From Pseudomonadota bacterium (GTDB taxonomy: Bacteria; Pseudomonadota; Alphaproteobacteria; Rhizobiales; Pleomorphomonadaceae), in NCBI GenBank assembly GCA_023436885.1, contig JAEZHI010000016.1, positions 1-64,000 of the forward strand: a DNA stretch of 64,000 bases, read 5' to 3'. The notes beneath the pieces were generated by a model. It made no database searches. It saw only the letters and a list, made by a program, of their open reading frames with translations, and was not told the origin of the DNA. The position numbers and the translations under genes are program-made. Below, one piece after another: positions 8,604-17,054 of the stretch. How positions within the stretch are numbered: the first letter of the stretch is position 1; the number at the start of each line of letters is the position of its first letter.

Positions 8604-9065
8604 ATGAAGGGTAAGAAAACCGACCTTGCCGGCAGCACCTGCGCGATCGCGCGTTCGCTGAACATCATCGGCGACTGGTGGTCGCTGCTGATCATCCGCG
8701 ATGCCCTGGCTGGTCTGCGCCGGTTCGGCGAGTTCCAGAAGAAGCTGGGGCTGGCGAAGAACATCCTGTCGGCGCGGCTGCGCAAGCTGACGGAGGCCGG
8801 CATCCTGGAAAGCGTGCCTGCGTCCGACGGTTCCGCCTATAGCGAGTATCAGCTCACCGAGAAGGGCGAGCAGCTCTATCTCGTGCTGGCAGCGCTGTGG
8901 CAATGGGGCGAGAAATACTCCTTCGAACCCGGCGAGCGGCAGCTTGAGATGATCGACCGGGAAACGCAGCAGCCGCTGGCGCCCCTCGAACTCCGAACGG
9001 TAAACGGCCGCCTAATCGGGCCCGGCGGCTACAAGAGCGAGAAGATCGATCGACCAGCGGCGTAA
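8604..9065 (+). CDS. HxlR-family transcriptional regulator
   Basis: A 153-residue winged-helix protein. The HxlR core is clear: CAIARSLNIIGDWWSLLIIRDALAGLRRFGEFQKKLGLAKNILSARLRKLTEAGIL, about residues 12-70, followed by a wing (YSEYQLTEKGEQL). HxlR proteins sense electrophiles, often through the conserved Cys near residue 13, present here in STCAIARS. The C-terminal 40 residues are an extension seen in many family members. It likely represses the divergent quinone-oxidoreductase gene. Confidence 0.93.
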   Translation: MKGKKTDLAGSTCAIARSLNIIGDWWSLLIIRDALAGLRRFGEFQKKLGLAKNILSARLRKLTEAGILESVPASDGSAYSEYQLTEKGEQLYLVLAALWQWGEKYSFEPGERQLEMIDRETQQPLAPLELRTVNGRLIGPGGYKSEKIDRPAA

Positions 9066-9074
9066 CGGCGGCGC

Positions 9075-9443
9075 TCAGGCGCCGGCGACTTCCATCAGCT
9101 CGATGCGGTTGCCGAAGGGATCGCTGACGTATTTGCGGCGATAGCCCTCGAGCGGTTCGTCGGCAACCGTCGGAAAGCCGGCCTTCTTCAGCCGGGCGCA
9201 CAGGCCGTCGAGATCGCTGACGATGAAGGCGGGGTGGGCCTTTCCGGCCGGCTTGAAATCCTTGTCGACGCCGAGGTGAACCTTGACGGTGCCGCTTTCG
9301 AACCAGCAGCCGCCCCGCGCGGCGAGATGCGGCGGCTTGGGCTGCTCGGCAAGGCCCAGCAGCTCGCCGTAGAAGGATCGCGCCGCGGCTTCCTGTCCGG
9401 CGGGCATGGCAAGCTGAACGTGATCGATGCGTTCGATGGTCAT
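9075..9443 (-). CDS. VOC-family (glyoxalase/bleomycin-resistance-like) protein
   Basis: A 122-residue single VOC domain with two beta-alpha-beta-beta-beta halves: IDHVQLAMPAGQEAAARSFYGELLGL at the start, and AFIVSDLDGLCARLKKAGF, then YVSDPFGNRIELMEV. His 7 and Glu near the C-terminus are in the places of metal ligands. The reaction is unknown. The ATG at 9443 follows GAGAGGCAGG. The gene converges on the HxlR gene with a nine-base gap. Confidence 0.88.
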   Translation of the reverse strand: MTIERIDHVQLAMPAGQEAAARSFYGELLGLAEQPKPPHLAARGGCWFESGTVKVHLGVDKDFKPAGKAHPAFIVSDLDGLCARLKKAGFPTVADEPLEGYRRKYVSDPFGNRIELMEVAGA

Positions 9444-9529
9444 CCTGCCTCTCCGAAGTAGGCTAATCGTTAGGTCAAGCAATATAAGCCATATCTGAGG
9501 AGTTAATTGGGTATGATCGTCAGATATGA

Positions 9530-10762
9530 TCACAATGTCAGGGCCAGCTCCGTCTGATCGTTCATGAAGGCCGGCTCGTAATCGCGTGCCGCTGCGCCTG
9601 AAACGCCCACTTCCCGCAAAGCGTCTCGCCAGCCTGTGGAAACGCGTTGCGCCGTGTCGCGGATCATCCTCCGCGCTTCCTCCTCCGGAATATCGAAGAA
9701 GGCGCTGGCCTCCAGAGCCAGGCTGATCGATCGGGCATGCGCGCCGCCCTCGATGATCGCCGTTTCGAGATGCGGGTTACGGTCCGGCGCCGGATTGACG
9801 TCGAAGAGCGGGGACAAACGCCAGCGGCCTGCGCCGACGTAGAGAAAGCCATGGTTCTTCAGATGGTCGTCCTTGTTGGAGACGAGGATGGTGAAGATCA
9901 GGCGTCGGTAGAGCTCGCGAAAGTCGGCTTGAGGATCGGCGGCATGCGCCCGCATGAAGTCGACGATTTCCGTGTAGGAGCCGAGTTCCGTCCCCGTCTT
10001 GCCCAAAGCGGTGCGCGCCGAGATATAGGGAATGCGCGCGAGGCCGCGCCGATCGAACCGCTTGATCAGCGCTACCGGAAAGGGCGTGTCGGCCAGCTCA
10101 AGCCGTGCCTCGGGGGTGTGGATGCCGCACGCGGCCGCCAGGGCGAGCGTAGCGACTTCGACGCGCTCGATCGGCTGCTGATCGTGGACGGAGGTGAACT
10201 TGGCCAGCCAGAGTGCGTCGCCATCCCTGACGTTGGCTTTCGGACGGGCGCCGCCGGAACCGCCGGCGCCGGCCAGCGCCCGCATGTCCCTGGCGGAGAT
10301 GTCCTTCCCGCTTTCGAAGGCGCGGGCCAAGGCCGTGATGGTTTCGAGATCGATGAGGCGCGGCACGGTATCGGGCGCATCGCCTCGGATGAGTTCACCA
10401 TCCTCATTCAAAAAGCGCAACGCGCCCTGGCGGCAGGTATCGTCGGACAGTGTCAGATACTGGAACTCGTGGAGACCGTTGCCGTAGGCGCGTTCGAGAA
10501 GGCGACGTCCCCAGCTGTCTGGCGCGGCGTCGGTGAAGACGCCGGCCAAGGCGTCGCTCGCGGTTCCGGGTTTTGCCGAGGTGTAGAATGGATTCTCTGC
10601 CAGCGGTAGATTGGGCGCAACGGCAAAGCCGCGCGGATCTTCCAGCCATGAGGAAGCATAGGCAAACGTCGAGAACTGCCGCGGCCCGGTCTGGGTGAAG
10701 CGCAACTGGCCAACCGGAGTGAGGCTTTCGCCAAGCGCGACCTCCGCGACGAAGTCGGCCAT
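9530..10762 (-). CDS. hipA: HipA-type serine/threonine kinase toxin
   Basis: At 410 residues this is a full-length HipA. It has the N-terminal HipA subdomain (residues 5-110), a Gly-rich nucleotide loop GGSGGARPKA near 167, the ATP-anchoring Lys in LWLAKF, and the catalytic block SNKDDHLKNHGFLY near 296 followed by LSPLFDVNPAP. In E. coli HipA phosphorylates GltX and causes growth arrest; the target here is unknown. Its start codon overlaps the hipB stop by one base (TGATG), so translation is coupled. A hipBA module could act in persistence or phage exclusion. Confidence 0.95.
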   Translation of the reverse strand: MADFVAEVALGESLTPVGQLRFTQTGPRQFSTFAYASSWLEDPRGFAVAPNLPLAENPFYTSAKPGTASDALAGVFTDAAPDSWGRRLLERAYGNGLHEFQYLTLSDDTCRQGALRFLNEDGELIRGDAPDTVPRLIDLETITALARAFESGKDISARDMRALAGAGGSGGARPKANVRDGDALWLAKFTSVHDQQPIERVEVATLALAAACGIHTPEARLELADTPFPVALIKRFDRRGLARIPYISARTALGKTGTELGSYTEIVDFMRAHAADPQADFRELYRRLIFTILVSNKDDHLKNHGFLYVGAGRWRLSPLFDVNPAPDRNPHLETAIIEGGAHARSISLALEASAFFDIPEEEARRMIRDTAQRVSTGWRDALREVGVSGAAARDYEPAFMNDQTELALTL

Positions 10763-11139
10763 CAGAAGGCAACGCCGTCAGGATCGACCGCGTCCCGATT
10801 GTCCGGTGTGGCTTCGGATTTGGCCTTCTGCCTCTTCAGCGTGCTCGCATAGGAGCGGCCACGGCGCGGCAATTGCTCCGCCGCCAGCGCAAGCCCCAGC
10901 TCATCCTTGCGAATATCGATCAGGTCGGCCAGGCGCTCCACAAGGCCCAACACAACCAGCACATCGGCAAGTGTGCCTATGGCGACACCCGGATCGCCCT
11001 TCTCCAGGCGCGCGATGGAGCTCGGGGATGTCCCGGCGCGCACGGCAAGGTCCGCCACGGCGATCCCTCGCCGCAGGCGGGCGTTTCGAATGTCCTGCCC
11101 CAGCCTCTCAAGGGCAGGCTTGGTTTTTGGCGACCCCAT
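10762..11139 (-). CDS. hipB: HipB-type antitoxin, XRE-family DNA-binding protein
   Basis: A 125-residue protein with an N-terminal XRE helix-turn-helix (LGQDIRNARLRRGIAVADLAVRAGTSPSSIARLEKGDPGVAIGTLADVLVVLGL, about residues 12-68). The basic C-terminal tail could contact or neutralise HipA. Gene order antitoxin-toxin with one-base overlap is the normal hipBA layout. The palindrome at 11150-11188 lies directly upstream and fits autorepression. Confidence 0.93.
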   Translation of the reverse strand: MGSPKTKPALERLGQDIRNARLRRGIAVADLAVRAGTSPSSIARLEKGDPGVAIGTLADVLVVLGLVERLADLIDIRKDELGLALAAEQLPRRGRSYASTLKRQKAKSEATPDNRDAVDPDGVAF

Positions 11140-11149
11140 GGCGACAGTC

Positions 11150-11188
11150 CATATATGACGAACATTTCCGCTGAATCTGTCATATATG
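11150..11188. promoter_or_regulatory. hipBA operator
   Basis: CATATATGAC (11150-11159) and GTCATATATG (11179-11188) form a perfect 10-base inverted repeat with 19 bases between the arms. The near arm is 11 bases upstream of the hipB start, the usual place for HipB binding. Confidence 0.75.
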
Positions 11189-11236
11189 ATTATTTATTGA
11201 TCTGCTCAAGGTGGGCAGGGTTCCTTCGCGTCTCCC

Positions 11237-12118
11237 TCACTTGCCAAACCTGCTGACGATCAGGTCGGCGGCGTCGGCGATCACCTTGTTCTGGCCGTCC
11301 ATGTCGAGCTTGGAGCCGGTGTAGTAGATGGCGGCGATGATGGGTGCCTTGTCCGGGCGATAGATGACGCCGATGTCGTTGCGGGTGCCGTTGGCGCCCG
11401 AGCCGGACTTGTCGGCCACCTGCCAGGTTTTCGGCACGCCGGCGCGGATCAGCGGGCCGGTGACGGTGCCTGTCACCATCCATTCCTCCAGCTTGTCGCG
11501 CGAGGTTTCGGTGAGGACGTCGCCGATGAACAGGGTTTCGAGGTTGGCCTGCATGGCCGCGGGGCTGGTGGTGTCGCGCGGGTCGCCGGGCACGGCGGTG
11601 TTCAGTTCCGGCTCGGTACGGTCGAGCCGGGAGATGTTGTCGCCGAGCGAGCGGGCATAGTCGGTCCAGCCGGCCGGGCCGCCGATCTCCTTCAGGATCA
11701 GGTTGGCGGCGGTGTTGTCGCTGACGCCGACGGCGGCGGCGCACAGCTCCTCCAGGGTCAGGCTGCCCTTGTCGACATGCGCCTTGGTGACCGGCGCATA
11801 GGAGAGCAGATCGTCCTTGCCGTAGCGGATCACCTTGTCGAGCTTCAGCTCGCCCGCATCGACGCGAGCGAGAACCGCTGCCGCCGCCAGGCACTTGAAG
11901 GTGGAGCACATGGCAAAGCGCTCGTCAGCCCGATAGGCGATGCGGCTGCCCGTGGTCTTGTCGATGGCTGCGACGCCCAGCCGGCCGCCGCGCGCCTGTT
12001 CGAGTTGCGCGAAGGGATTGTCGTCGGCGAGCGCCTTGCCGGTGAACATCAGGCCGAGGCTGGCCATGGCGGCGGTGCCGAGAAAGGTGCGGCGGTCTGT
12101 GACCAGAAGGTTGCGCAT
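11237..12118 (-). CDS. bla: Class A beta-lactamase with Tat-like signal peptide
   Basis: A 293-residue class A serine beta-lactamase. All four active-site elements are present: STFK (Ser 72, Lys 75), SDN (133-135), EPELN (general base Glu 169) and KSG (237-239). A Cys precedes the active Ser, but no Cys follows the KSG box, so the disulfide of class A carbapenemases is absent. The first 31 residues contain TDRRTFLG followed by a hydrophobic stretch and ALADD, which looks like a twin-arginine signal, so export may be folded. The start at 12118 follows AAGGGG. An acetyltransferase gene lies 77 bases upstream in the same direction. The substrate range cannot be read from sequence. Confidence 0.95.
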   Translation of the reverse strand: MRNLLVTDRRTFLGTAAMASLGLMFTGKALADDNPFAQLEQARGGRLGVAAIDKTTGSRIAYRADERFAMCSTFKCLAAAAVLARVDAGELKLDKVIRYGKDDLLSYAPVTKAHVDKGSLTLEELCAAAVGVSDNTAANLILKEIGGPAGWTDYARSLGDNISRLDRTEPELNTAVPGDPRDTTSPAAMQANLETLFIGDVLTETSRDKLEEWMVTGTVTGPLIRAGVPKTWQVADKSGSGANGTRNDIGVIYRPDKAPIIAAIYYTGSKLDMDGQNKVIADAADLIVSRFGK

Positions 12119-12195
12119 CGATACCCCTTGCGTGATGAAGCTACGGCCCACTTCTAACCAAGGGCGTGGCGGTTCTAGGGCGTTTCTGAGGCAAG

Positions 12196-12726
12196 CTAGC
12201 GCATGAGGTCGTCGCAGTCGTCCCAGGCGATGATGATGTTCTCGGAGCGCCAGATCGGGCCGGGGTCGGTTTGCCGGGCGATGGCCCTGCCGCCAAGCGC
12301 CTGGTAAAAGCCGATGGCGGCGTGGTTGCCGTCGACAACGCCGAGCGCGACGCCGGGGTAGCCGCGCGCCTTGAGATGCTGGGCGAGGCGCTTCAGCAGC
12401 TGGCGGCCGATCCTCTGACCCTGGAAGTCCCTGTCGATGTAGACGAACTTGATTTCGCCCCGGCCGCCGTACAGTGGGTCGGAGGCGGCGCCGGCCGCGC
12501 CCATGCCGACCAGCCGGCCATCGGCCTCGGCCAGCAGCACCAGTTGATCGACGTTTGGGTTGGCGAGTCTTTGCTTCCATCCCCTGAGCCGATGGGCTTC
12601 GTCGAGCGCGGCAAAGGCCTCGGGCGGCGCGAGTTCGCGGCAGGTAGCGCTCCAGACGGTCGCATGCAGATGGGCGATGGCCTCGGCATCTCCAGGCTCA
12701 GCGGGGCGAAAGGCGATGTCTGGCAT
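12196..12726 (-). CDS. GNAT-family N-acetyltransferase
   Basis: A 176-residue GNAT protein. Motif A (IKFVYIDRDFQGQRIGRQLLKRLAQHLKARGY, about 92-123) holds the acetyl-CoA pyrophosphate loop QGQRIG, and motif B contains DGNHAAIGFYQALGG. The acceptor is unknown. The beta-lactamase gene follows on the same strand, but joint function is not evident from sequence. Confidence 0.9.
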   Translation of the reverse strand: MPDIAFRPAEPGDAEAIAHLHATVWSATCRELAPPEAFAALDEAHRLRGWKQRLANPNVDQLVLLAEADGRLVGMGAAGAASDPLYGGRGEIKFVYIDRDFQGQRIGRQLLKRLAQHLKARGYPGVALGVVDGNHAAIGFYQALGGRAIARQTDPGPIWRSENIIIAWDDCDDLMR

Positions 12727-12801
12727 GAAAGTCTGCCGTATCCGGGGGGCGTTATGGTCGCCGCCAGCTTGCCCGGTTTGGCACGGTGGGTCCAGCCGCT
12801 C

Positions 12802-14028
12802 TCACCGATACCCAAACAAATGCGCATCCGGATCCTTCCGGCCAGCAATTTCGGCGGCGACGATCTCGGCGGCGATGGTGGAGAAGGTGATGCCGTTGCC
12901 GCCGAAGCCCATGATGGCGAAGACGCGTTCGCGGCCCGACACGCGGTCGATGATCGGCAGGCCGTCGCGCGTCACGCCGAAGGGCGCGCCCCAGGCGTAG
13001 GCCGGCTTGCCGAGGTCGATGCCGGTCAGCGCCTTGAACTTGCGGGCGATCGCCTTGGCCTTCTTGCCGATCTTGTCGGGATCGCTGCTGCTTTGTTCCG
13101 ACGCCTCGTCCTCGCCGCCGACGATGACGCGGCCGGCGGCATCGGTGCGGAAATAAAGGTAGGGGTCGGAGGCTTCCCAGACGAGCGTTTGCTTCAGCCA
13201 GGCCGGCAGGTGGGCGAGCGGCCTTGAGGCCAGCGCCCAGGTGGAGACGATGCGATGGGCGGCGCTCTCCATCTCCGGCAGAAACTCGTAGCCGGTGGAG
13301 AACACCGCGTGCTCGGCGGTCAGCACGGCGCCGTCGGCCGTGGCGAGGGCCACGCCGCCGGGCAGTTCGGCCATGTCGGAGATATCGACCGGCGAGACGA
13401 GCCGCGCCTTGCGGGCGAGTGCTGCCTTCAGCAGGCCGGCGGCGAGCTGCGCCGGGTTGGCCGAGGCGGAGACCGGGGAGAGGATGGCGCCGGAGCGGTC
13501 GAGGCCGAACCGGTCGGCCAGCGCGGCGCGGTCGAGATATTCGGCGTCGAGACCGATGGCGGTTCGCGCGTCAGCCTCGTGCTGCAGCGCGCGCGAGCCC
13601 ATCTCGTCGCCAGAGAGATAGAGAGACGGCTTGCGCTCCATGCCGCAATCGATGCCGAGCCGTTCGGTGAGGTCGATCAGGTGGCCGACCGACTGGGCCG
13701 AGCGGAGCCAGGCGGCGTTGGCCCTGGCGTCGCCGATCTTGCGGCGCAGGCGGATCAGCGGCTCGTCGATCTCGTGCAGGATCATGGCGGTGGAGGCGGG
13801 GGTGGAGCCCCGCACCGGCGGGCGGCGGTCGACGATCAGCACCGACTTGCCGGCCCGGGTCAGCGCCTCGGCGACCAGCGCGCCGCTGATGCCGGCGCCG
13901 ACCACGATCACGTCGAACCGCTCCTGCGGCAGCTTGCGCTCGGCGGTGACGGTGGAATTGGGCGTTCGCGTCCAGAGGGAGATGCCCGTGCGGAGGTTTT
14001 CGCTGTAGGTGGCGGTATCGTGAGCCAT
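12802..14028 (-). CDS. FAD-dependent oxidoreductase (DAO family)
   Basis: A 408-residue D-amino-acid-oxidase-type flavoprotein. The FAD-binding Rossmann strand FDVIVVGAGISGALVAEALTRAG begins near residue 38, preceded by a 35-residue extension. The C-terminal FAD contact is IMGFGGNGITFSTIAAEIV. FAD would serve to oxidise an amine or amino acid to an imine. The middle block PYLYFRTDAAGRVIVGGEDE is typical of this family. No Rieske domain follows. The substrate is unknown. Confidence 0.9.
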   Translation of the reverse strand: MAHDTATYSENLRTGISLWTRTPNSTVTAERKLPQERFDVIVVGAGISGALVAEALTRAGKSVLIVDRRPPVRGSTPASTAMILHEIDEPLIRLRRKIGDARANAAWLRSAQSVGHLIDLTERLGIDCGMERKPSLYLSGDEMGSRALQHEADARTAIGLDAEYLDRAALADRFGLDRSGAILSPVSASANPAQLAAGLLKAALARKARLVSPVDISDMAELPGGVALATADGAVLTAEHAVFSTGYEFLPEMESAAHRIVSTWALASRPLAHLPAWLKQTLVWEASDPYLYFRTDAAGRVIVGGEDEASEQSSSDPDKIGKKAKAIARKFKALTGIDLGKPAYAWGAPFGVTRDGLPIIDRVSGRERVFAIMGFGGNGITFSTIAAEIVAAEIAGRKDPDAHLFGYR

Positions 14029-14186
14029 GAGATCTCCGTCGGGGTGGCGGCCAGCGAAACCAGCCGTAGCGGACCAACGGTTCCGGTCGCCGACGGTTCC
14101 TTCACAAGGCGGTGTGCCTTTCTCCTGCCACTTCCGGGCGGATCATCGGGCGAGGATCAACCTTTGCGTCGCAAGAGGAGGCTTCG

Positions 14187-14747
14187 ATGGCATCGATCGT
14201 TCGCTGGCGGGATTGGGAAGGCGAGGGGTTGGAGCACTGCGTCTGCCGGTTCGAGGCCGAGGGCCTGACGCTGGAAGGCGTGGTGGCGGTGGCGCAGGAA
14301 GGGCTGCATGGCGTGCGTTACCGGGTGCGCACCGATGCCGGTTTCTGCACGCGCGAGGTGCTCGTTGAGTTCATCGGCGGGCCGACGCTGCATGTCGAAG
14401 CCGACGGCGAGGGGCACTGGCGCGACCTCCACAATGGCGCCGCCCTGCCGGCGCTCGACGGTTGCCTCGACATCGATATCCGCGTGACGCCGGCCACCAA
14501 CACTCTGCCGATCCGGCGCCTGAAGCTTCAGCCCGGCGAGAGCTGCGACATCGAGGTGGCCTATGTGCCGCTGCCCGGGCAGGCGGCCGGCGCATTTCTG
14601 CCAAGGCGGGTCGAACAGCGCTATACTCGTCTGATGACCGACGGTAGCTACCGCTACGAGGGGCTGGGGACGGGTTTTCTTGCGGACCTGGAGGTCGATG
14701 CGGATGGATTGGTGATGGATTATCCCGGCGTGTTTCGCAGGATATGA
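14187..14747 (+). CDS. Putative glycolipid-binding domain protein
   Basis: A 186-residue protein matching the putative glycolipid-binding family (PF06475 type). The start is VRWRDWEGEGLEHC, the middle is GVRYRVRTDAGFCTREV and LHVEADGEGHW, and the end is QRYTRLMTDGSYRYEGLGTGFLADLEVDADGLVMDYPGVFRR. No signal peptide or membrane segment is visible, and the role is unknown. The ATG at 14187 follows a good AGAGGAGG site seven bases upstream. It is divergent from the FAD oxidoreductase gene. Confidence 0.85.
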   Translation: MASIVRWRDWEGEGLEHCVCRFEAEGLTLEGVVAVAQEGLHGVRYRVRTDAGFCTREVLVEFIGGPTLHVEADGEGHWRDLHNGAALPALDGCLDIDIRVTPATNTLPIRRLKLQPGESCDIEVAYVPLPGQAAGAFLPRRVEQRYTRLMTDGSYRYEGLGTGFLADLEVDADGLVMDYPGVFRRI

Positions 14748-14822
14748 GCAGGCGATGAGCCGGTCGTCCCGGAAGGCTTTCGATCCTTGTTCCCACGGCA
14801 AAATCCGGTTTACCTTCCGCCC

Positions 14823-15683
14823 ATGCAGGACCTTCAGTTTCGATCCGGTTATGCCCAGACGAGAGACGGCCTCTCCGAACTGATCGCGCTCATTCATGAC
14901 GTGTTCGCGATCGATGTTTCGCCGCTCAACCGGCTGGGGCACGATCCGTCCGTTGTCGCTTTCGGCTGGTGGCGCGGCGACAGGCTGGTGGCCAATGTCA
15001 GCCTCTATCAGCGGCGCTTGTGGCTTTCGGGACAGGAAGTCCCTGCCTTCGGCGTCCAGTCCGTCGCCGTTCGGCCGGAGTGGCGCGGACGCGGCCTCTT
15101 TCGCGATCTGATGACGCGGGCGCTCGACTATGCAGATGCCAGGACAAGTCTGGTCATTCTCGAGACGGGCACGCCGGCGTTGTACAAACCCTTCGGATTT
15201 CGCCAGATCGAGGAGGCGACGTTTTCCGGCGGGCTGGAGCGACGGCAGTCGCGGCCAAATCATCGCGCGCTGTCGCTGGATGAGGAGGGCGATGTCGCGC
15301 TCCTGCGGGATCTGTTTTCGCGCCGAGCGCCAACATCGCTGCTGGCGTCGGCCTGCGATCATCCGGCCTTGTTCATGCTGAAGGCAACCCTGACGCCGGA
15401 GTTCAAGCTGCTTCACCTTCCGGATCTGGGAGCGGTCGCCGCCGTCGAGGGCCTGGACCAGCCGTCGTTGATCCTCCTCGATATCGTCGCCTCGTCCATC
15501 CCTTCGCTGGACGAGATCGTTTCCGCGCTCGGCTATGGCGGCGAGCGGGTCGAGGTCCGCCTGACGCCCGATCGTCTGGCGTGGACGCCGGATCATCAGC
15601 AACCGATAGAGAGCAATTGTATGGTCCGCGGTGTCTTCCCACCGGAGGGGCAAGCGTTCATGCTGTCGGAGATGCGAATTTGA
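14823..15683 (+). CDS. GNAT-family N-acetyltransferase
   Basis: This protein of about 286 residues has a GNAT fold in its first half: GVQSVAVRPEWRGRGLFRDLMTRALDYAD contains the acetyl-CoA loop RGRGL, and LETGTPALYKPFGFRQIEE is motif B. The longer C-terminal half resembles Eis-like or SCP2-like extensions in position but lacks clear motifs. The start is uncertain (14823 or 14787) because neither has a strong ribosome-binding site. The GFA gene follows after 20 bases on the same strand. Confidence 0.85.
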   Translation: MQDLQFRSGYAQTRDGLSELIALIHDVFAIDVSPLNRLGHDPSVVAFGWWRGDRLVANVSLYQRRLWLSGQEVPAFGVQSVAVRPEWRGRGLFRDLMTRALDYADARTSLVILETGTPALYKPFGFRQIEEATFSGGLERRQSRPNHRALSLDEEGDVALLRDLFSRRAPTSLLASACDHPALFMLKATLTPEFKLLHLPDLGAVAAVEGLDQPSLILLDIVASSIPSLDEIVSALGYGGERVEVRLTPDRLAWTPDHQQPIESNCMVRGVFPPEGQAFMLSEMRI

Positions 15684-15703
15684 GGGATCGGTAAGGGAGC
15701 TGC

Positions 15704-16132
15704 ATGCAGGACAAGGTTCGCAACGGGCGCTGCGAGTGCGGCAATCTGCGCTTTGCCGTGCGGGGCGAGCCAGTGCACGTTCATGCCTGTACCTGCACCG
15801 CGTGCCAACGAAGCACCGGCAGCGTGATGAGCTATTCGGCCTGGTTTCCCGAGGCGGCGGTGACCATCGAGGGCGATTACACCGTGCATCACCATCGCGG
15901 GGCGGAGCATCCCGACCGTTACAGGTGCTTCTGCCCGACCTGCGGCACGGGGCGGTTCTTCCGGTCGGGGGCGGCCTTCCCCGACACCATCGGCTTTGCC
16001 GTGGGCTCGTTTGCTGATCCAGACTATGCTTCCAATCTTCCGGCGCCGCGCTTCGTTCTCTACTGGGACAACCGGCCGGCATGGCTCGGAAAGCCCGAAG
16101 GCGTTCCAGTGCGCGCCGAGGCGGAGGAGTGA
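15704..16132 (+). CDS. GFA-family (CENP-V/GFA domain) protein
   Basis: A 142-residue GFA-type zinc protein. The zinc ligands are visible as CECG near residue 10, CTCTACQ near 31 and CFCPTCGTGRFF near 75. The family includes glutathione-dependent formaldehyde-activating enzyme (Gfa), but most members act on unknown substrates. The stop is followed by a four-base gap to the ureohydrolase start, so the two are likely co-transcribed. Confidence 0.92.
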   Translation: MQDKVRNGRCECGNLRFAVRGEPVHVHACTCTACQRSTGSVMSYSAWFPEAAVTIEGDYTVHHHRGAEHPDRYRCFCPTCGTGRFFRSGAAFPDTIGFAVGSFADPDYASNLPAPRFVLYWDNRPAWLGKPEGVPVRAEAEE

Positions 16133-16136
16133 TGAC

Positions 16137-17048
16137 ATGATGACCCAACGTCCTTCCTTTCTCGGTTTGCCCGATCGTCTCGATGGCGAGCGTGCCGCCA
16201 GCGCCATGATCTTCGGGGCCGGGCATGGCAGCGCCTATCCGGGGCGGGAGAGCCTGTCGGCCACGGCGGCAGCGGCCATTCGCGCGGCGAGCGCGGTGGA
16301 TGCGCCGCTGATCGGCCATTGGGATTTCGATCTGGGCGGGCCGCTGTTTGCCGGCGGGCCGGTCAGCGCCGTCGATCTCGGCGATGTCGAGACCTCCCCC
16401 GGCGACAGCGCCGGCAACTGGGCGGTGATCGAGGCGAAGACCGACGAGGTGCTGGCCTCGATGGCGGTGCCGATCCTGCTCGGCGGCGACGATTCCGTGG
16501 TGCCGCCCTTCCTCGCCGGTTTCGCGGCGCACGGGCCGATCTGGGTGCTGCAGATCGACGCCCATATCGACTGGCGCGACGAGTTGCATGGCGAGCGCTA
16601 CGGCTATTCCAGCCCGATGCGCCGGGCGAGCGAGATGAAGCACGTCGCCGGCATCGTGCAGGTGGGGATGCGCGGCGTCGGCAGCGCGCGGGCAGAGGAA
16701 ATCGAGGCGGCGCTCGGCTATGGCAGCCACCTCGTTACGGCGCGCGAGGTGCATGCCGAGGGCGTGGAAGCGGCGCTCAAGCACATCCCGGCCGGCGCGT
16801 CGGTGGTGATCACCCTCGACTGCGACGGTCTCGATCCGGCGATCATGCCGGGCGTGGCGGCGCCGAGCCCCGGCGGCCTCAGCTACACCGAGACCATCGA
16901 CCTGATCGCCGGCGTCGGCCGGCGGGCGCGGCTTGCCGGCTTCGACATCGTTGAACTCTGCCCCAGCGCCGACATCGGCGGCCTCTCGGCACTGACCGCC
17001 GCGCGGCTGGTGGTGAACGCCATCGGCGCGGTGGTGCGGCAGGGGTAG
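16137..17048 (+). CDS. Ureohydrolase (arginase/agmatinase family), divergent metal site
   Basis: A 303-residue arginase-superfamily protein. The metal-binding blocks are LLGGDDSVVPP (near 115), QIDAHIDW (near 140) and TLDCDGLDPAIMPGVAAPSPGG (near 225). In the first block the usual GGDHS histidine is Asp, as in some agmatinase-like homologues; the other Asp/His ligands are present. The reaction would split a guanidino compound into urea and an amine, and the substrate is open. The start at 16137 is preceded by GGAGGAG. The ornithine cyclodeaminase-like gene follows after six bases, suggesting a pathway from a guanidino compound to a cyclised product. The last codons recur at 20963-21015. Confidence 0.9.
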   Translation: MMTQRPSFLGLPDRLDGERAASAMIFGAGHGSAYPGRESLSATAAAAIRAASAVDAPLIGHWDFDLGGPLFAGGPVSAVDLGDVETSPGDSAGNWAVIEAKTDEVLASMAVPILLGGDDSVVPPFLAGFAAHGPIWVLQIDAHIDWRDELHGERYGYSSPMRRASEMKHVAGIVQVGMRGVGSARAEEIEAALGYGSHLVTAREVHAEGVEAALKHIPAGASVVITLDCDGLDPAIMPGVAAPSPGGLSYTETIDLIAGVGRRARLAGFDIVELCPSADIGGLSALTAARLVVNAIGAVVRQG

Positions 17049-17054
17049 GGCGTC

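Noticed and set aside
12119..12580. N-terminal extension of the beta-lactamase frame
   Set aside because: The upstream part overlaps the GNAT gene out of frame and does not look like a domain. The start at 12118 has AAGGGG and a signal peptide.
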